The notes under the pieces: model-generated
Databases searched by the model: none
What the model was told of the DNA's origin: nothing
The model's input: only the letters and a program-made list of their open reading frames with translations
Source: Astragalus membranaceus
Taxonomy: Eukaryota > Streptophyta > Magnoliopsida > Fabales > Fabaceae
Reading direction: 5' to 3'
Length of the DNA: 64,000 nucleotides
Assembly: GCA_039519185.1 (NCBI GenBank)
Contig: CM076846.1
Location: forward strand, 155,544,406 to 155,608,405
Program-made: the position numbers and the translations under genes
Shown: in pieces, positions 9,972-20,993 of the stretch
How positions within the stretch are numbered: position 1 is the stretch's first letter
How the letters are laid out: every line of letters starts with the position of its first letter

Positions 9972-12094
9972 TGTAACATCCTCAAAATAATTAATCGAAT
10001 TATTTGGATGTTAACCCAATTGAATCAATTTAGTACATAACTGGTAAATTTATTGAGTGCTAAAATTATTTATTTGATGACATTAGATCGTTAACCGGAT
10101 AATACGGGTCAAGGAAGTTTCGAAATCGGAATAAGGGATTAAGATCAATACGGTAATTGGACCACGCTACCACTTATTTATTAATTAAATAAGTATGTGT
10201 GTGTGTGTTAAATAAAAGAAGAAAGGAAAGAAGAAGAGGATACGAACAGAAGAGAAAGCAGAGGAAGAAAAGAAGAGAAGGAAAAGAGAAAGAAGAAGAG
10301 GAAAGAAGAAGAGAAAGGAAGAAGAAGAGGAAACCCCATCACCTCAAATTTCAGCACAATCACCATCTCCCTCTCCTCTACAAAACCCTATAACTTGGTA
10401 AGATTCTCTTCAATTTTCCCCCCTCCTCATGACCTACGAATTTCTAGGGGTTTTGGAATTGAATTGTTGAAATCTTGAGTTGTGAGATGAAATTGATAAT
10501 GGAAACGTGATTAGGAACGAAGCCAAGAGCGGTGGAACGCGTTTGGGAATTCGAAACGAAGTTAGGAGCGGTTCGGTGTTGTTTGGATTCGATTCGGCGA
10601 TTTCGACACGTCGGTGATTTCGGCTCGACAACGACTCTCGCTTCAAGGGTGAGTTTTACTCACGCTTAGGTTTATTCCGTTTTGGTATAATTTGTGTGTT
10701 GATTGGTTCCGAGAAATTTTGAGTCAAAAACCGTTATTCGAAAAATAGCGCTTTGAATAAAAATCCGTTTAAATTACGTTTTGGATTGGATTGATTGATT
10801 CTGTGGTTTGTATTGGATTCATTTTACTGGTTATTGGATCTGTTTTCGATCGGAACAAAAATCGGAATTGAGCGGAATAGCGGATTTCGCAAAAATCGCA
10901 AAATTCTGCACTTGACAGACCCCCCTTACTGTCAGTCCACGCGCCACTTGCGCGCCGCGCGCCACTCGCGCGCCACTGGACAGAACCTACTGTCAGCTCG
11001 CGCGCCACTCGCGCGCCAGTTGGCAGAATTTCAGCAACCAAACACTGTTTTTCGTTTCGCGATATCTTTTGATCCGGGAACCCGATTGAGGTGTTCTAAG
11101 ATGCGTTGGAAAGTTTATTCAGAGGCCTAACTGAATATTCTAGTTTTAAGGCAAAATAAACGGTTTTCGAAGTTGTAAATTGTGTCGAAAAGAGGTAACT
11201 TAGAGTGCGAGTGTGAACTTGGTTTTTTTAAAAGCGTGGGTTAAGTGTTCGACTGGTTATTTGAGGTGATGGACTCCGAGTTCATACGACTGTAGATATA
11301 TATATATATATATTATATCGAGTTTGGGTGACGACCCATGTTAACATACTAGGCGGGGAAGTCATGATCCCTTACCCTAGGCTCTGAGGCCAATAGCGGA
11401 ACTGTTATTGGATAGGGGTTCGCCGGGAGACGCAAATAGATTGCAGCCGGTGTTATGTTAAAAGTATTGTACTATGTTCGCCAGGAGACGCAAATAGATT
11501 GCAGCCGGTGTTACGTAGAAGGGCCTAGGATGCTAGTTCATCGGGAGACGCAAATAGATTGCAGCCGGTGTCCTACTAGATCGAAGCCTTATTATATGGT
11601 ACACCGGGATTAGCAAGTGGATTGCGGTCGGTGTCGTGTCAAACCTTAAAAATGTTTTAAACGGACCGAGAGTGTTAGTAGGGGTTCCGGTAGAACTCAC
11701 TGAGATTGTATCTCACTGTTTAAATGTTGTTGTTTTACAGATAAACAGGGACAGAAGAAACCTCAAAGGCACGAGTAGGTGGCCCCGGGAGAAGAATGAT
11801 GACTTAGTTTATATTTAAGTTTAATTTCCTTCTGTTGTCCATGTATCACAACACTATGGCATTAGTGTTTCGTTTATCTTTCTTTCCGCTTTCTTGTATG
11901 ACTCTGATTACCACAGTTGCTGACAGTTATGGTCTGAGTACCGTATGATCTTATTTGTGTATAAGATGGTTATGTTGTATTTCAGCAAAACATTATAGTG
12001 GTATTCAGTGTCTGGACAGGAATTATTATCTCTGATGTTTTTACATTTGTTGCACTTTGGTATTTTTACATGTTAATTATACCGCGGTGTTACA
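9972..12094 (+). mobile_element. Solo LTR of a Ty3-gypsy element inside the CACTA
   Basis: 2123 bp beginning TGTAACATCC and ending GGTGTTACA, flanked by the perfect 5-bp TSD TTTGT (9967-9971, 12095-12099). The TGTAACA...TGTTACA ends are typical of long chromovirus (Tekay/Del-type) LTRs and resemble those at 44937-52525. It contains several copies of GGGAGACGCAAATAGATTGC about 60-90 bp apart (11425-11620) and an AT run (11297-11316). There is no internal region, so it arose by LTR-LTR recombination. It stands 39 bp upstream of the RPC10-derived ATG. Confidence 0.9.
11425..11635 (+). repeat. Short direct repeats within the solo LTR
   Basis: Three near-identical copies of GGGAGACGCAAATAGATTGC plus CAGCCGGTG, and a fourth diverged copy (GATTAGCAAGTGGATTGCGG), are spaced 60-90 bp apart. 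Confidence 0.85.
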
Positions 12095-12132
12095 TTTGTG
12101 CAGATATAATCAGTACAAACCTTAAATAGAAG

Positions 12133-13186
12133 ATGAAGTTTTGTCCTAGATGCGGCAGCATACTGCTGTTTGAGCGTGGTGATGATGACCAACCCTCAAG
12201 ATATCGTTGTCCGGCTTGCCCATTTGTTATCTATATCAAGAACGAGGTACTCCTAGTTTCGAATTACTACCATGCCTTTCATCTTTCTTTTACTACCTGC
12301 TTTCTATTTAATGCGATTTAGTTTTACAGTCCAAGTTAAAGGAACATGTGCGGTTGGTGAAAAAGGATATTGAGCCCATTATCTCCGATGATGACTGGAA
12401 GAATGCACCCACAACTGATGGTACTGCTTTTCTTTTTTGTTACGATTTATCATTGTGAGGATTATTGGAATGTTGATTACGGGTATATGGTTATATACAT
12501 GCTGATATAGCTTATTTTCCAGCTACCAATACATGTCAGACTTGTATAGATAAGTTTGTTAATTATGAAATAATAGTGTAATTTGCGTAAACTGGTCATA
12601 CTAGTTTATTGATTGTTGGAGATGATATGGTCTGTCAGTAATTGGGCTCTGAAGATTGTTTGTGTCTTACTAGTTTATTGGTTTGTGTCAATACAAGTCA
12701 AAGTGGTTTGGATATGATATGTTCGGCATACAATTTATTTGTTAGTTTTTTCGGTTTTGAATATGTGGATATCTTATGCAAGAAACAAAACTGTAGCCCT
12801 CATATATAAATGACAATGTGATTGTGGAAATTCATTATTTTGGGGAATCTCTTCATTCACTCTTATTTTTTTTACCATCTATCACATGTTTTGATGGTGT
12901 TAGATGATATATATTCCATTTATATTGTTTTAACTGTTAAGTTGCCAATTTTGGTGATTATGAATTAGGGGGAAATTTGATTCTTTCTTCTGTTGTATAT
13001 AGTGAGGATCCTGATATTCACTTCAAGTACATTGAAGCTGCTGCTAAAACTGGACAAATTAAGGAGGTAGAGCGCGTGACTAGGGAATCAAACTTCTATG
13101 ATGCTGAGAAGGCAAAAAAATTTCTAATGGAGGCCAAACTTCCATATGCACGTCCATTGATTAATGTGTGTGATCGCTTGAAATAG
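12133..13186 (+). CDS. Chimeric ORF: RPC10 N-terminal half joined in frame to a clathrin heavy chain segment
   Basis: Predicted exons are 12133-12246, 12330-12420 and 12969-13186, with GT/AG borders, 423 nt and 140 aa. Exon 1 has the N-terminal zinc ribbon of RNA polymerase III subunit RPC10/C11 (MKFCPRCGSILLFERG, then CPAC). Exon 2 has its linker (LVKKDIEPIISDDDW). The C-terminal zinc ribbon, needed for RNA cleavage by Pol III, is missing. Exon 3 is a clathrin heavy chain repeat segment (SEDPDIHFKYIEAAAKTGQI, ERVTRESNFYDAEKAKKF, LPYARPLINVCDR), ending in a TAG. Frame is kept through both introns (exon 2 ends with one extra base, exon 3 supplies two). The gene lies inside a CACTA element. Splicing is predicted, not shown, and a function is unknown. 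Confidence 0.72.
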
Positions 13187-13826
13187 AATGCTCTAGTTTT
13201 GATTAAATTGGGCTTTAAATAGAATGCTATAGGGTAGTTGAAATTATTTGGTTTGGATTGAATTTCTATTGAATTGGTAGGCTGAGTCTGAATTAAATTG
13301 GCAGGGAAGTCGTATTGTAAATAGAATGGGTTTGTATGTAGCCGAATGATTTATAATTTTATGAGATTTTTGGTTACATTGGTTTGGAAATATAAGTTTG
13401 TATATGTGATTGTTAGTTATATTGGTTTGGAATTATACGCTAGTTGCAATTATTTTGTTTGAACTGAATTTCAATTGAATTAATTATAGGCTAGTTACTT
13501 TGGCCAAGTCTGAATTAAATTGACAGCAAAGTCGTATTGCAAATAGAATGGAGTTTGTATGTAACTGAATGATTTTCCAAAATTATTTATCAATGCGTAC
13601 CGATGGATTTCCGACGGATATTTGTGAGGAATTTGCGACGGATATTTGCGAGGGATTTGCGAGGGATTTCCGACGGAAACGTTTCCGAGGGAAAATTCCC
13701 GCGGAAATCGTTTGCGGGGAGCGTTTTTCCGACCGAATTTTGTCCGTCGGAAATGAGTATTTCCGACGGATTTTCCTGCTTTTGCGAGAGATTTTTCCCT
13801 CGGAAAGTACCAAAATTCTTGTAGTG

Positions 13827-13965
13827 AACCCCTGTTAAATTTCCCTTCAGACAACTCTTCCAAAAATTATCCTTGAGACCCGAGATTTATTCAAGTGACT
13901 GCAAAACAAATTCTATCGTCCAACTTATCAATAGATGGCTTACCAATTAAGATTGTATGGTGTTA
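13827..13965 (-). pseudogene. LINE reverse transcriptase remnant, upstream piece
   Basis: On the minus strand the frame has TILIGKPSIDKLDDRI (the stretch after the FADD catalytic motif, with the second Asp position changed to His) and ISGLKDNFWKSCL (the family's SGLKVNFxKS motif). It ends at the CACTA insertion point and resumes at 8391, so the CACTA split this LINE. Stops and frame changes are present. Confidence 0.7.
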
Positions 13966-14588
13966 AAACCTGTGCAGGTAGATCCAGAAAAAAATGATAC
14001 ACAATTATTTTGAAGATAACAAATAATACATAAGAACAATTTAGTTCTAATGCTTTGTCTTAGTGTGCAAAATTTATACCATTTATCTAAGACCACAAGC
14101 AAGAGAACGTAACGCATAAGCATGAGGACACTGGCTGATGACATTAGCATCTAGTTACTATCATTTGATCCTATGAACAGTGAATAGTACCAATACTATG
14201 ATTCATCTTCGAATCCCTTATTTGCAATCAACAGAGAAGCATTCATCTAGCCCGAGGCAACGTCTCTGGTCAATATTGCATCTATTTCCCAAGGTGCATT
14301 TGGTGCATGGAATCCTCTATCTGTTGAAGAGTGATTCTGGTTATGGAGTGCATTTGGCGTCTTCAACAACTCAAGAACGTAGTAAATGCTCATTGGAGAC
14401 ATAAGCTATTGTACAAAGAAATAAAAGGAATAAAGAACGAAGAAGAATTGAGATAGCTCCCAAACTAAAAGGAATAAAGATATTTCAAATTATCACCCAT
14501 TTTATGTCAGAACTGCTACACTAGTTCTGTACGGATAAAGCAAGTCGCACATATACTATTAGCGTATAACCTAAAATTAATGGTTTTT
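13966..14588. other. Non-coding sequence, no feature recognised
   Basis: AT-rich sequence between the LINE piece and the next CACTA. No supported gene or repeat end was found. Confidence 0.4.
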
Positions 14589-14829
14589 CACTACAAGAAT
14601 AAGCCTATATTGCCACCAACGTTTCCCACGGAGAAGTGTCCGTCGCTAATTTGCGACGGATTTGCGACGAAAAGTGAGATTGGGAATTGGCGCTAAAAAT
14701 CCTGCTCATAATTTGCGATGAAAAGGCATGTTGGTCAGTAATTTGCGACGGAAACGTATGTTGGTCGCCAATTTGCGACGGAGTGTTAGTCGCAAGGTCG
14801 TCGCAAATGTCAATTATAATTTTTATTTG

Positions 14830-14965
14830 CATTCCATTCTCACAGAGTAGTCCGTTCTCACAGAGTGTTATTTGCATTCCATTCTCACAGAGCAGTCCAT
14901 CGCACATAGAACACTCCGTCCTCACTCCATTCTCACAGAGCAGTCCGTTCTCACTCCGCCCTGCC
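14830..14965. repeat. Irregular direct repeats near the left end of the CACTA
   Basis: Four or more copies of CATTCTCACAGAGCAGTCCG-like units, some truncated, lie between the subterminal repeats and a GC-rich, CTCCGTTCG-type segment. The region is probably the promoter and leader of the lost transposase gene. Confidence 0.7.
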
Positions 14966-16319
14966 ACCACTCCGTTCGCACGCCGTCGCCACCACTCCAC
15001 CCTTCGCGAAATTGTTTCTTCCTTCCGTTCGAACTTCGCCGCCGTTCGTTCGCCGTGGGCGCCCTTCCTTCCTTCTGTTCGCACTCCTTCCCGTTCGCCG
15101 CCTCTGCCCAGCTGTAAGGTCAGAAATTGATTATGACTCAAAACCCTAAATCCCTAATTCGAAATATATAGTTTGTTGATTGAAGTTATTGTAAATGTGT
15201 AAATGCTTATATTGTTCATTGCATGAAATCTGGGTCTGTGCCTATATTGTTCAATGTGTAAATGGTTATATAGTTTGGCATCTGTTTGGATGGTAGGAAA
15301 ATTAGGAAGAGAAAGTTGGTGGTTAAGGTTTTAAAAAAGACATGATTTAATCTGGGTCTGTGCGAAAGCAAGCAAGTTTATTGTGAATTTTAATTTGGGC
15401 GAAGGAAAAAAGACATGATTTGATCTGGTTTTTGTTAAAGGAAGTAACTTGGCTGTGAATGAAATACGGAACATGGAAGGAAAGGAAAACTAAAGGGAGT
15501 ATAAAAATTAGCTTCAGTATTCGAATCGGGGTTCCTGCCATTCATTGATCAAAAGTAGCTTAAACTGGGCATATTCGGATAGACTAATATAAAACCAAAA
15601 TTAAGTATAAAAATAATATTTCATTAATTAAAATTAGCGCAAGGCTAGTCATGCGCGCAGGGGAATCGGAAGATTTGCACTGAACCAAACCATGTGGGAC
15701 TTTGGTGAGTCCAAAACCAAGCAATGTGAGACTTCCCACTTTTGAAACATCATTTGTTTAAAAAGATGATGCATGTTATACGGATACTCATATCACAACA
15801 TCCATCCATTGTTGTCATTGGTTCTCTTATGTAACCACCATCTATACTCTTATGGACATCCATTGTTGTCATTGGTTCTGTAACATCCATCCATTCTTCT
15901 ATTGTAACCAATGTCCAAGACTATGGTCTTTCATATCTTTAACAAAATCAATGTCCAGGACTATGATTATGTCAACACTAATTGTCAATACTTATATGTG
16001 CAGTTTTGTTCCTTGCTTTATTGCCTTGCCTTACTTTCCATGTCATCTTGAGGGGAGTTATGGGAATTACGTGACATCTCACACTCAAAAAAATTGGTTA
16101 TTAGCGACGAAAATTTCCCTCGTAAAATGTCCACTTTCCGTCGCTAATGACCGTTAGCGAGGGAATTAGCGAGGGACCTGTTGCGTCGCTAAATTGCTCC
16201 TCGCTAATGGGATTAGCGAGGGAATCTGAGTCCGTCGCTAATTAGCGACGGACCATTCCGTCGCTAATTCTCTCGCTAATGGCAGCCACGTGGGAAAATT
16301 CTGACAGCCACGCGTCCAC

Positions 16320-16482
16320 GTTCCCTCGCTAATTCCCTCGCTAATGCCTAGCCACGCGTCCACTTTCCCTCGCTAATTCCCTCGCTAATGCCTAGCCACG
16401 CGTCCACTTTCCCTCGCTAATTCCCTCGCTAACGCCTAGCCACGCGTCCAATTTCCCTCGCTAATTCCCTCGCTAATGCCCA
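16320..16482. repeat. Tandem repeat, about 61 bp unit, in CACTA subterminal region
   Basis: About three copies of a unit containing TTCCCTCGCTAATTCCCTCG and CTAGCCACGCGTCCA follow one another with few changes. The unit is a local expansion of the subterminal motif. Confidence 0.85.
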
Positions 16483-16668
16483 TCTGATTGTATTTTTTTT
16501 TGATTAATCTGCTTTTATACCTGTTTATTTTATTAATAAATAATAAAATCTAAACTACATAAAACATTTTAAAATTAAAATTCTTCAATAAATAAAAATT
16601 ACGAGAATAAAATTTGAATCCACAACACTTAATCTGAAATGTTATAACAAAAACGTTAATCAACAACA

Positions 16669-18250
16669 CTAAAAGCTGCCACCATCAGACTCGTCAGCTT
16701 GCTCCTCATCTTGCTCCTCATCTTGCTCATCATCTTCCTCCTCATCTTCCTCCTCATCTTGCTGCTGATTTTGCTGCATATTCTTAAAATACTTTAACAT
16801 CATCGCCTGCCTACGGCCCACCTTCTCAAAGTTTTGCTGCATCTTTTTCATCGCCTCAGAAGAGGTCCTGACCTCCTGTCGAGTATCGTGCAGCTCCTGT
16901 CGAGTAGACTGCAGCTCCTGTCGAGTAGACTGCAGCTCCTGCTCCATCTTCCTCATATGCTCTGTATCTGCAGGAGTAGAAGCTGGTTGACTGCGTCTTC
17001 TGCTGCTCCCGGCCCCAGACTGGCCCATACATAGAGCCAAGGGCCCCGTACCATACTGGCGACCCTTAGACCAACCAACTGTCTTCTCCCAATGTTGATT
17101 TGCCAGATCTATCATCTCAGGAGTAAGTTGGCCAAGTGCTTCAGGGTCCCAGCTCCCCTGAGTTAGCTGAGTCATGAACTCATTTACTTGCTCCTGTTTT
17201 GAATAACCACAAATTAGCGCTCCATTCTGACAAAACAACATTATATAATACAAATCAATTTGTATACTTACCTGAGTCATCTTGGAGCGCTCATCAACAT
17301 ACTCGCCAGTGTCTTTCCTCACATGGGTGGCTCTATGCAGCTCAGGAGCAGTGATAGGGCGTCCTGCCTTTTTACTCTGTAAAATGAAACACATTTTCAA
17401 AAATTGCTAACTAATTAAATAATGTAAAAAAACACACACAGATTTGTAAAATAATTTACCAATCTAGCAGCATGCTGAGCCTGGTTGATGGACCCGCCGC
17501 AGTGAAGCGAGCCACCCTTTTCTGAGTTTCTATTGTTTTTGGCGCTTGCAGCATTTTTCTTGAAAGTCTCGGTAGCCGAATGGCTCTTGAAGGCATTCCA
17601 AATATCATCACCCATGAAGTCAGACTTTTTATCTTTACAGCGCAGCTTATAAAGCAAATCTGAAATCTGAGCGCCCATCCTTTTGAAAAAAAGTCTCCGC
17701 ACATTGTCATCTTCTTCTATGTCCAAGTTACCTTGGTCTGTATTAAGTAAAATGAAAATATCTATTAGTAATTATATTAAACGTTATTAAACATAAAATT
17801 TAAACAAACAATATAAGTAATGACAAAATAATTGACACTTACCCTAAAGAAGTCAAGCAGATCCTTCCTGTCATCTTCTTCGACTTTGCTCCACTTTTTA
17901 TGGAACTTTTGAAAATATTTTTTCCGGATGACATAGGCGATGCTTGATGAAGCTACCTTTGCGGGAAGAAGCTTGCATAATGAAAGATATATCGAACAAT
18001 CAAATATATATAAGTCGTTGCATAATTAACTTTAAAAAAACAAACAATATAATACTTACGCGTTACCACGGCTATAAATGACTTTGAGTCTAATATCATT
18101 AATAACAACCACCTCCACTCTCTCGTCATCGGTGGATGAATCACCTTCAACATTACCAACACCAACATCATGCTGAATATCATCCCGGGGCTCTGGTGTA
18201 GGCATAGATAACCCAGCTGATGGGCCCATATGTCCAGCTGATGGGCCCAT
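16669..18250 (-). CDS. Transposase_24-type (TnpA-like) protein of the nested CACTA
   Basis: Predicted minus-strand exons are about 18250-18062, 17961-17844, 17743-17460, 17378-17273 and 17195-16669, joined by GT/AG introns. Exon 2 reads VIRKKYFQKFHKKWSKVEED, exon 3 DDIWNAFKSHSATETFKKN, exon 4 PITAPELHRATHVRKDTGEY, exon 5 LTPEMIDLANQHWEKTVGWS. This series is the plant PF03004 transposase pattern. The C-terminus has a heptad-like coiled coil (ELQSTRQ repeated) and an acidic Glu/Asp/Gln tail. The expected role is binding to subterminal repeats. No stop interrupts the exons, so this gene may still be intact. The first exon and start Met (18250) are uncertain, because its Met lies in 21-bp tandem repeats at the deletion joint. 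Confidence 0.75.
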
Positions 18251-18277
18251 ATGTCCAGCTGATGAGCCTATATGCCC
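18215..18277 (-). repeat. Three 21-bp tandem repeats at the junction of the two CACTA genes
   Basis: Unit AGCTGATGGGCCCATATGTCC at 18215, 18236 and (diverged) 18257. The repeats mark the point where the TNP2 frame stops making family sense and the TnpA-like gene starts. Confidence 0.9.
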
Positions 18278-19260
18278 AGATGATCAAAGTGCTTCCACGC
18301 TTCACCGTCGGATGGGTGGCGTAAAATGTCGTCTGAGGTACGCCTATTGTCATAATGCCAAGTCATTTTCTGCGCAATTTCGGTCGATGCAAACATTTTT
18401 TGCAACCTTGGAACTATAGGCAAATAGAACATCGACTTTACAGTGATAGGTTTATAACTACGTTTTGCCCCTTTACGATCATGATACCTTGGCTTTCCAC
18501 AGAATTTGCATTCAAGTAGCTCACCATCATTTTTACCAAATTCGTTGTTGTAAAACAACATGTGCCCTTTCTCACAACAATCAATCTTCTTAAATTTCAA
18601 TCCCAGCTTCGAAACTAACATCTTTGCTTCATAATAACTTTTTGGCAAATTATCCTTATTAGGTGTCGCTTCCAACATCATTTCAGTCACATAGTCTAAA
18701 CCCACCTCAGAAATATTACTCATGGACTTGAGAGCTAAAAATTTCACACACATAGATAATTTTGACTGTGGCGAGCCTTCAAACAACGGTTTGTTTGAAT
18801 CTCTTAACAAATTATAAAATTTTTGTGCTTCTTCATTTGGAAGTTCATCATGATCGTCATATTGAGGCTCATCAAATGGCACATTCACCCTGAGACCATC
18901 ACAAATCATGTTTTCCATCGACTCAAAAATTTCATTACGTGGAACACCAACACCAGAACTGCTTGAAGCCCCTACCTCAAAATTTTGACGTTGTTGTTCT
19001 CCATGGTCCACCCAAATCCAATAATTAGGCCTAAACCCCCATTGATACAAGTGCTCCCTGATTTCATTACCGGTCCTAATAGGTACACCGTCGCATTTTA
19101 AGCATGGACATCTAACCCCCTTTTCCCGTTTAGCCAATTCATGTCGCCACGCCACCACAAGAAACTGTTCAACCCCAATTACAAAAGATTCCTTCAAACC
19201 CGCTCTTCTCGGATATAACCGATCATACACCCATTCACGATTAAATTCATACAAATTCAT
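18268..19260 (-). pseudogene. TNP2-type (TnpD-like) transposase, N-terminal part only
   Basis: The 330-codon ORF starts MNLYEFNREWVYDRLY. Residues about 1-90 are the transposase-associated domain with CPCLKCDG and the HLYQWGFRPNYWIWVDHGE motif. Residues about 160-330 are the start of the TNP2 domain (LGLKFKKIDCCEKGHMLFYN, YHDRKGAKRSY, HPSDGEAWKHFD). In intact TnpD proteins the catalytic core follows, but here the frame ends six codons on in the 21-bp repeats. The central and C-terminal two-thirds are deleted, so the protein cannot be a working transposase. Confidence 0.88.
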
Positions 19261-20470
19261 CTACACGCATTTAAGAAAACGTGTTAGATTCCCTTAACAT
19301 TCCCAATAATCTATCAAGTTAGTGGCATCGATATGATCTCAGTGGAGATGATTTCGAGCCGAATATGGGGGTTAAGGACAGATCAGACAAAACCCTTTTC
19401 CATATAAGTAGTGAAGGATCGAAGTTATTTCTAACTCCCAACCTTAAAATTGTTAGTATCGCCTCGCAATTATCTCAATGGAGATGATTTCGAGCAAAAT
19501 ATGGGGGGTGAGGGACGACATCACCTCACCCTTTTCCATCAACAACACACAGTCATCCAACCTAGGGTTCATGAAAACAACAATTAATTTATTTTGGAAA
19601 CTAACCGTTATGAGATTGAGGTCTGGTGCGGTACGTGGTTCGGTGACGGTGCGCACTCCGGTGCGGTTGTGAGACTTTAAACACCAACAATTTCAATCCT
19701 AAACCATTTCAACTTCAATTTCAATAACTAACTTCAATTTCAACTATTAATTTCAACAACAACTTCAATATCAACTTCAATTTCAACTATTAATTTCAAT
19801 TTCAAGCAAAAAACATAAATCAATTCACTATTAATTTCAATTTCAATAAAACAACTTCTTCAATTTCAACAAACAATTTCAATTTCAACTTCAAATTTTT
19901 ATCCTACACAATTTCTATAAATCCTAAACTTAATCCTAAAACCTAAAACACAATTTCAATTTCTACCCAGTTTCAATTTCTAATCCTAAACACAATTTCA
20001 CTAAAACAATATCAAAAATTAATTTTACAATATCACAAAACTAAATTCACTAAAATTACCAAACAACAATATCACAAAATTAATTTTACAAATCCTAATA
20101 GAACAATATCAAACAAAATCAGTTGGTAAAAAAAAATCAAAATCAGTAAAAAAAAACCTCCAAAGGTAGAGCTCCGGTGGTGGTGAGGAGGGCGAGCTCC
20201 GGTGGTGGCGAAAAGGGAGAGCTCCGGTGAGAGAGAGGTTCGCGTAGGAGAGAGAGAGAGGAGGGAGAGCGACGTCGCGTAGGAGAGAGAGGAGCGACGA
20301 CGACAGTTGGTTGTGGTGGTGTGGTGGCGGTGGTGTGGTGGTCGTGGTGTGGTGGTGCTGGAAATGGTGTGGTGGGGTTGGGGTTCGTGAGAGAAGAGTG
20401 AGGGAGTGAGAGAGAAGAGGAAACAGAGAAGAGGAAATAGAGAGAGGAAAATGGGATCTGATTCTATTTA
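19261..20470. other. 5' non-coding region of the nested CACTA
   Basis: Holds low-complexity TTTCAATTTCAA repeats (19685-19990), then AATATCACAAA-type AT-rich sequence. A GA/GGTGGTG-rich segment (20160-20460, repeated GAGCTCCGGTGGTGG) probably includes the promoter and leader of the minus-strand TNP2 gene. No gene is supported. Confidence 0.5.
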
Positions 20471-20993
20471 ATTGGGGTTAGCGACGGAATTTGCGAGGGA
20501 CTATTCCGTCGCTAATCCCTTCACGCTAACCAAGGTGGAACGGTCAAAAACGTTAGCGAGGGACCAGTATTTCCGTTGCTAATCGCTTCGGTTTCCGTGC
20601 TGTTCTGATTTCAGTTTCCCTCCAAACAATTAGCGACGGACTGTTCCGTCGCTAATGCACTAATTTCCTTCCCTAATTTTCAAAAAAACGAAGACCCTTA
20701 TTCCCTCGCAAATTCCGTCGCTAATGTCAATTTTAGCGAGGGAATCGTATTCCGTCGCTAATGTCCGTCGCAAATAACGTTTTTTTGTAGTGTCATGCAT
20801 GATTTTTTTTATTTCTTATTTCTTATTTATGGTGAGACTATTTAACCACTTTTTATTCTTATTCTAAGGTTATTGTGTACAAGTCAATTTTTCCACGGGT
20901 GGAAGATTTATTTTCATCTCCAATCTCCAATTGCATAGCTTTTGTCAAAAGTGTTATTGTGACTGGTTTGATCCGTCAGCTATAGGCACCAAA

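Larger units (their letters stand above)
8392..13826 (+). mobile_element. CACTA transposon carrying captured host exons (Pack-CACTA)
   Basis: The left end CACTACAAGAAT at 8392 and the right end ATTCTTGTAGTG ending at 13826 are inverted repeats, flanked by the 3-bp TSD AAC (8389-8391, 13827-13829). Subterminal blocks (8440-8590, 13600-13810) are rich in TTTCCGACGG and its relatives in both orientations. No transposase is found inside. Instead there are pieces of two host genes: RPC10 (12133-12420) and clathrin heavy chain (12969-13186). A solo LTR sits at 9972-12094. The element inserted into a LINE reverse transcriptase. Confidence 0.92.
16082..20792 (-). mobile_element. Nested, internally deleted CACTA transposon
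   Basis: Ends CACTCAAAAAAATTGG at 16082 and, reversed, CACTACAAAAAAACG at 20792, flanked by the TSD TCA (16079-16081, 20793-20795). Subterminal repeats with core TTAGCGACGGA / TTAGCGAGGGA lie at 16105-16480 and 20475-20780. Two minus-strand genes are present, a truncated TNP2-type gene and a complete-looking Transposase_24-type gene. The TNP2 catalytic part is deleted. The left terminal CACTA is changed to CACTC, which may be a mutation. Confidence 0.92.

Noticed and set aside
10199..10393. Lys/Arg/Glu-rich ORF
   Set aside because: Translation of a purine-rich GA stretch within the solo LTR; no domain.
13495..13863. Overlapping ORFs on both strands
   Set aside because: They read through CACTA subterminal CGACGG repeats, which are open in several frames.
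14605..15141. 178-aa minus and 147-aa plus ORFs
   Set aside because: Mutually overlapping frames over subterminal and direct repeats of the CACTA; repetitive composition, no domain.
16834..17034. Leu-rich plus-strand ORF
   Set aside because: Shadow of the heptad repeats in the minus-strand TnpA-like gene.
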